DNA of 64,000 bases, taken from contig NZ_FNPH01000011.1 in NCBI RefSeq assembly GCF_900107255.1, forward strand, positions 90,072-154,071, read 5' to 3'. The stretch's first letter is position 1; each line of letters begins with the position of its first letter. This stretch comes from Micromonospora pattaloongensis (lineage in GTDB: Bacteria > Actinomycetota > Actinomycetes > Mycobacteriales > Micromonosporaceae). Shown one piece after another: positions 63,859 through 64,000 of the stretch. Under the pieces are notes generated by a model that was not told where the DNA came from, searched no databases, and saw only the letters and a program-made list of their open reading frames with translations. A program made the translations under genes and the position numbers.

Positions 63859-63898
63859 CAGTTGAGGCCCACCCCGTAAGCGGGGTGGGCCTCAACTG
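63859..63898 (-). terminator. Intrinsic hairpin of the rRNA operon, proximal
   Basis: CAGTTGAGGCCCACCCCG and its complement form a perfect 18-base stem with a 4-base loop, 9 bases past the 5S 3' end. With the next hairpin it makes a tandem stop. Confidence 0.85.
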
Positions 63899-63906
63899 GA
63901 AAGATT

Positions 63907-64000
63907 GTCCGGCGGTGTCCTACTCTCCCACACCCTCCCGGGTGCAGTACCATCGGCGCTGGAGGGCTTAGCTTCCGGGTTCGGAATGTTACCGGGCGTT
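63907..64000 (-). rRNA. rrf: 5S ribosomal RNA (5' part beyond the window)
   Basis: The minus strand reads AACGCCCGGTAACATTCCGA, then GAACCCGGAAGCTAAGCC, CGCCGATGGTACTGC and GGGAGAGTAGGACACCGCC, which are conserved actinobacterial 5S blocks. About 94 of some 117 bases are present; the 3' end is placed near 63907 by comparison with known 5S ends. It is transcribed leftwards, so 23S and 16S should lie to the right. Confidence 0.95.

Overview
This window is high-GC, densely packed chromosomal DNA from a filamentous actinomycete. GTG and TTG starts are common, start and stop codons often overlap as GTGA or ATGA, and third-position GC is so strong that long antisense frames are open almost everywhere. 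A BldC-type regulator, the futalosine menaquinone route, a HelD/HelR factor, System II cytochrome c maturation, EspC/WXG-type secreted proteins and an actinobacterial LexA box fit Micromonosporaceae (Actinoplanes/Micromonospora-like). The family assignment is inference from gene content, not from a phylogenetic marker. The right edge enters an rRNA operon by its 5S gene, transcribed leftwards.

Layout. 1-3143: the paaABCDE phenylacetyl-CoA epoxidase operon on the minus strand, with an inverted-repeat operator at its start. 3225-4400: a decayed AbiEi/DUF559-like gene between two palindromic repeats, followed by a 35-base G run. 4400-10120: mqnA, helR with a palindromic element inside its coding sequence, a hemerythrin-esterase fusion, and a VOC protein. 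10101-13200: a btuFCD-type vitamin B12 importer under a cobalamin riboswitch. 13320-16221: two divergent secreted peptidases. 16281-18452: an EspC/WXG-like trio and a YbaB-like protein. 18460-28091: mqnE, an NlpC/P60 cell-wall hydrolase, a DEAD-box helicase, a Cds1-like cysteine enzyme with an Lrp regulator, and a BldC-like protein. 28108-38404: menaquinone genes (ubiX-like, mqnP, ubiD-like) interrupted by a terpene synthase, then cytochrome c maturation (ccsB, resB, ccdA, tlpA/resA) and hemL.

38628-55592 is the most distinctive part, a signalling region with two partner-switching modules. The first has a STAS antagonist, a lone response regulator, a 1455-residue hybrid kinase built on a long HAMP array, and a divergent HATPase-GAF-PP2C phosphatase. 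The second is a six-gene stressosome operon: rsbR, rsbS, rsbT, an ATPase-phosphatase, a histidine kinase and a receiver-GAF-phosphatase. A divergent rsbV-like STAS gene follows it. No sigma factor gene lies in the window, but three GNNT-N15/16-GGG type promoter-like sites do.

55597-63713 is a mixed set: an MFS exporter with a GntR regulator, mscL, a LexA-box-driven small protein, a PRC-barrel protein, a BenE-type transporter with an XRE-cupin regulator, a DODA-type dioxygenase, a flavin-binding protein and a beta-lactamase-fold hydrolase. Two terminators and the 3' part of 5S rRNA end the window.
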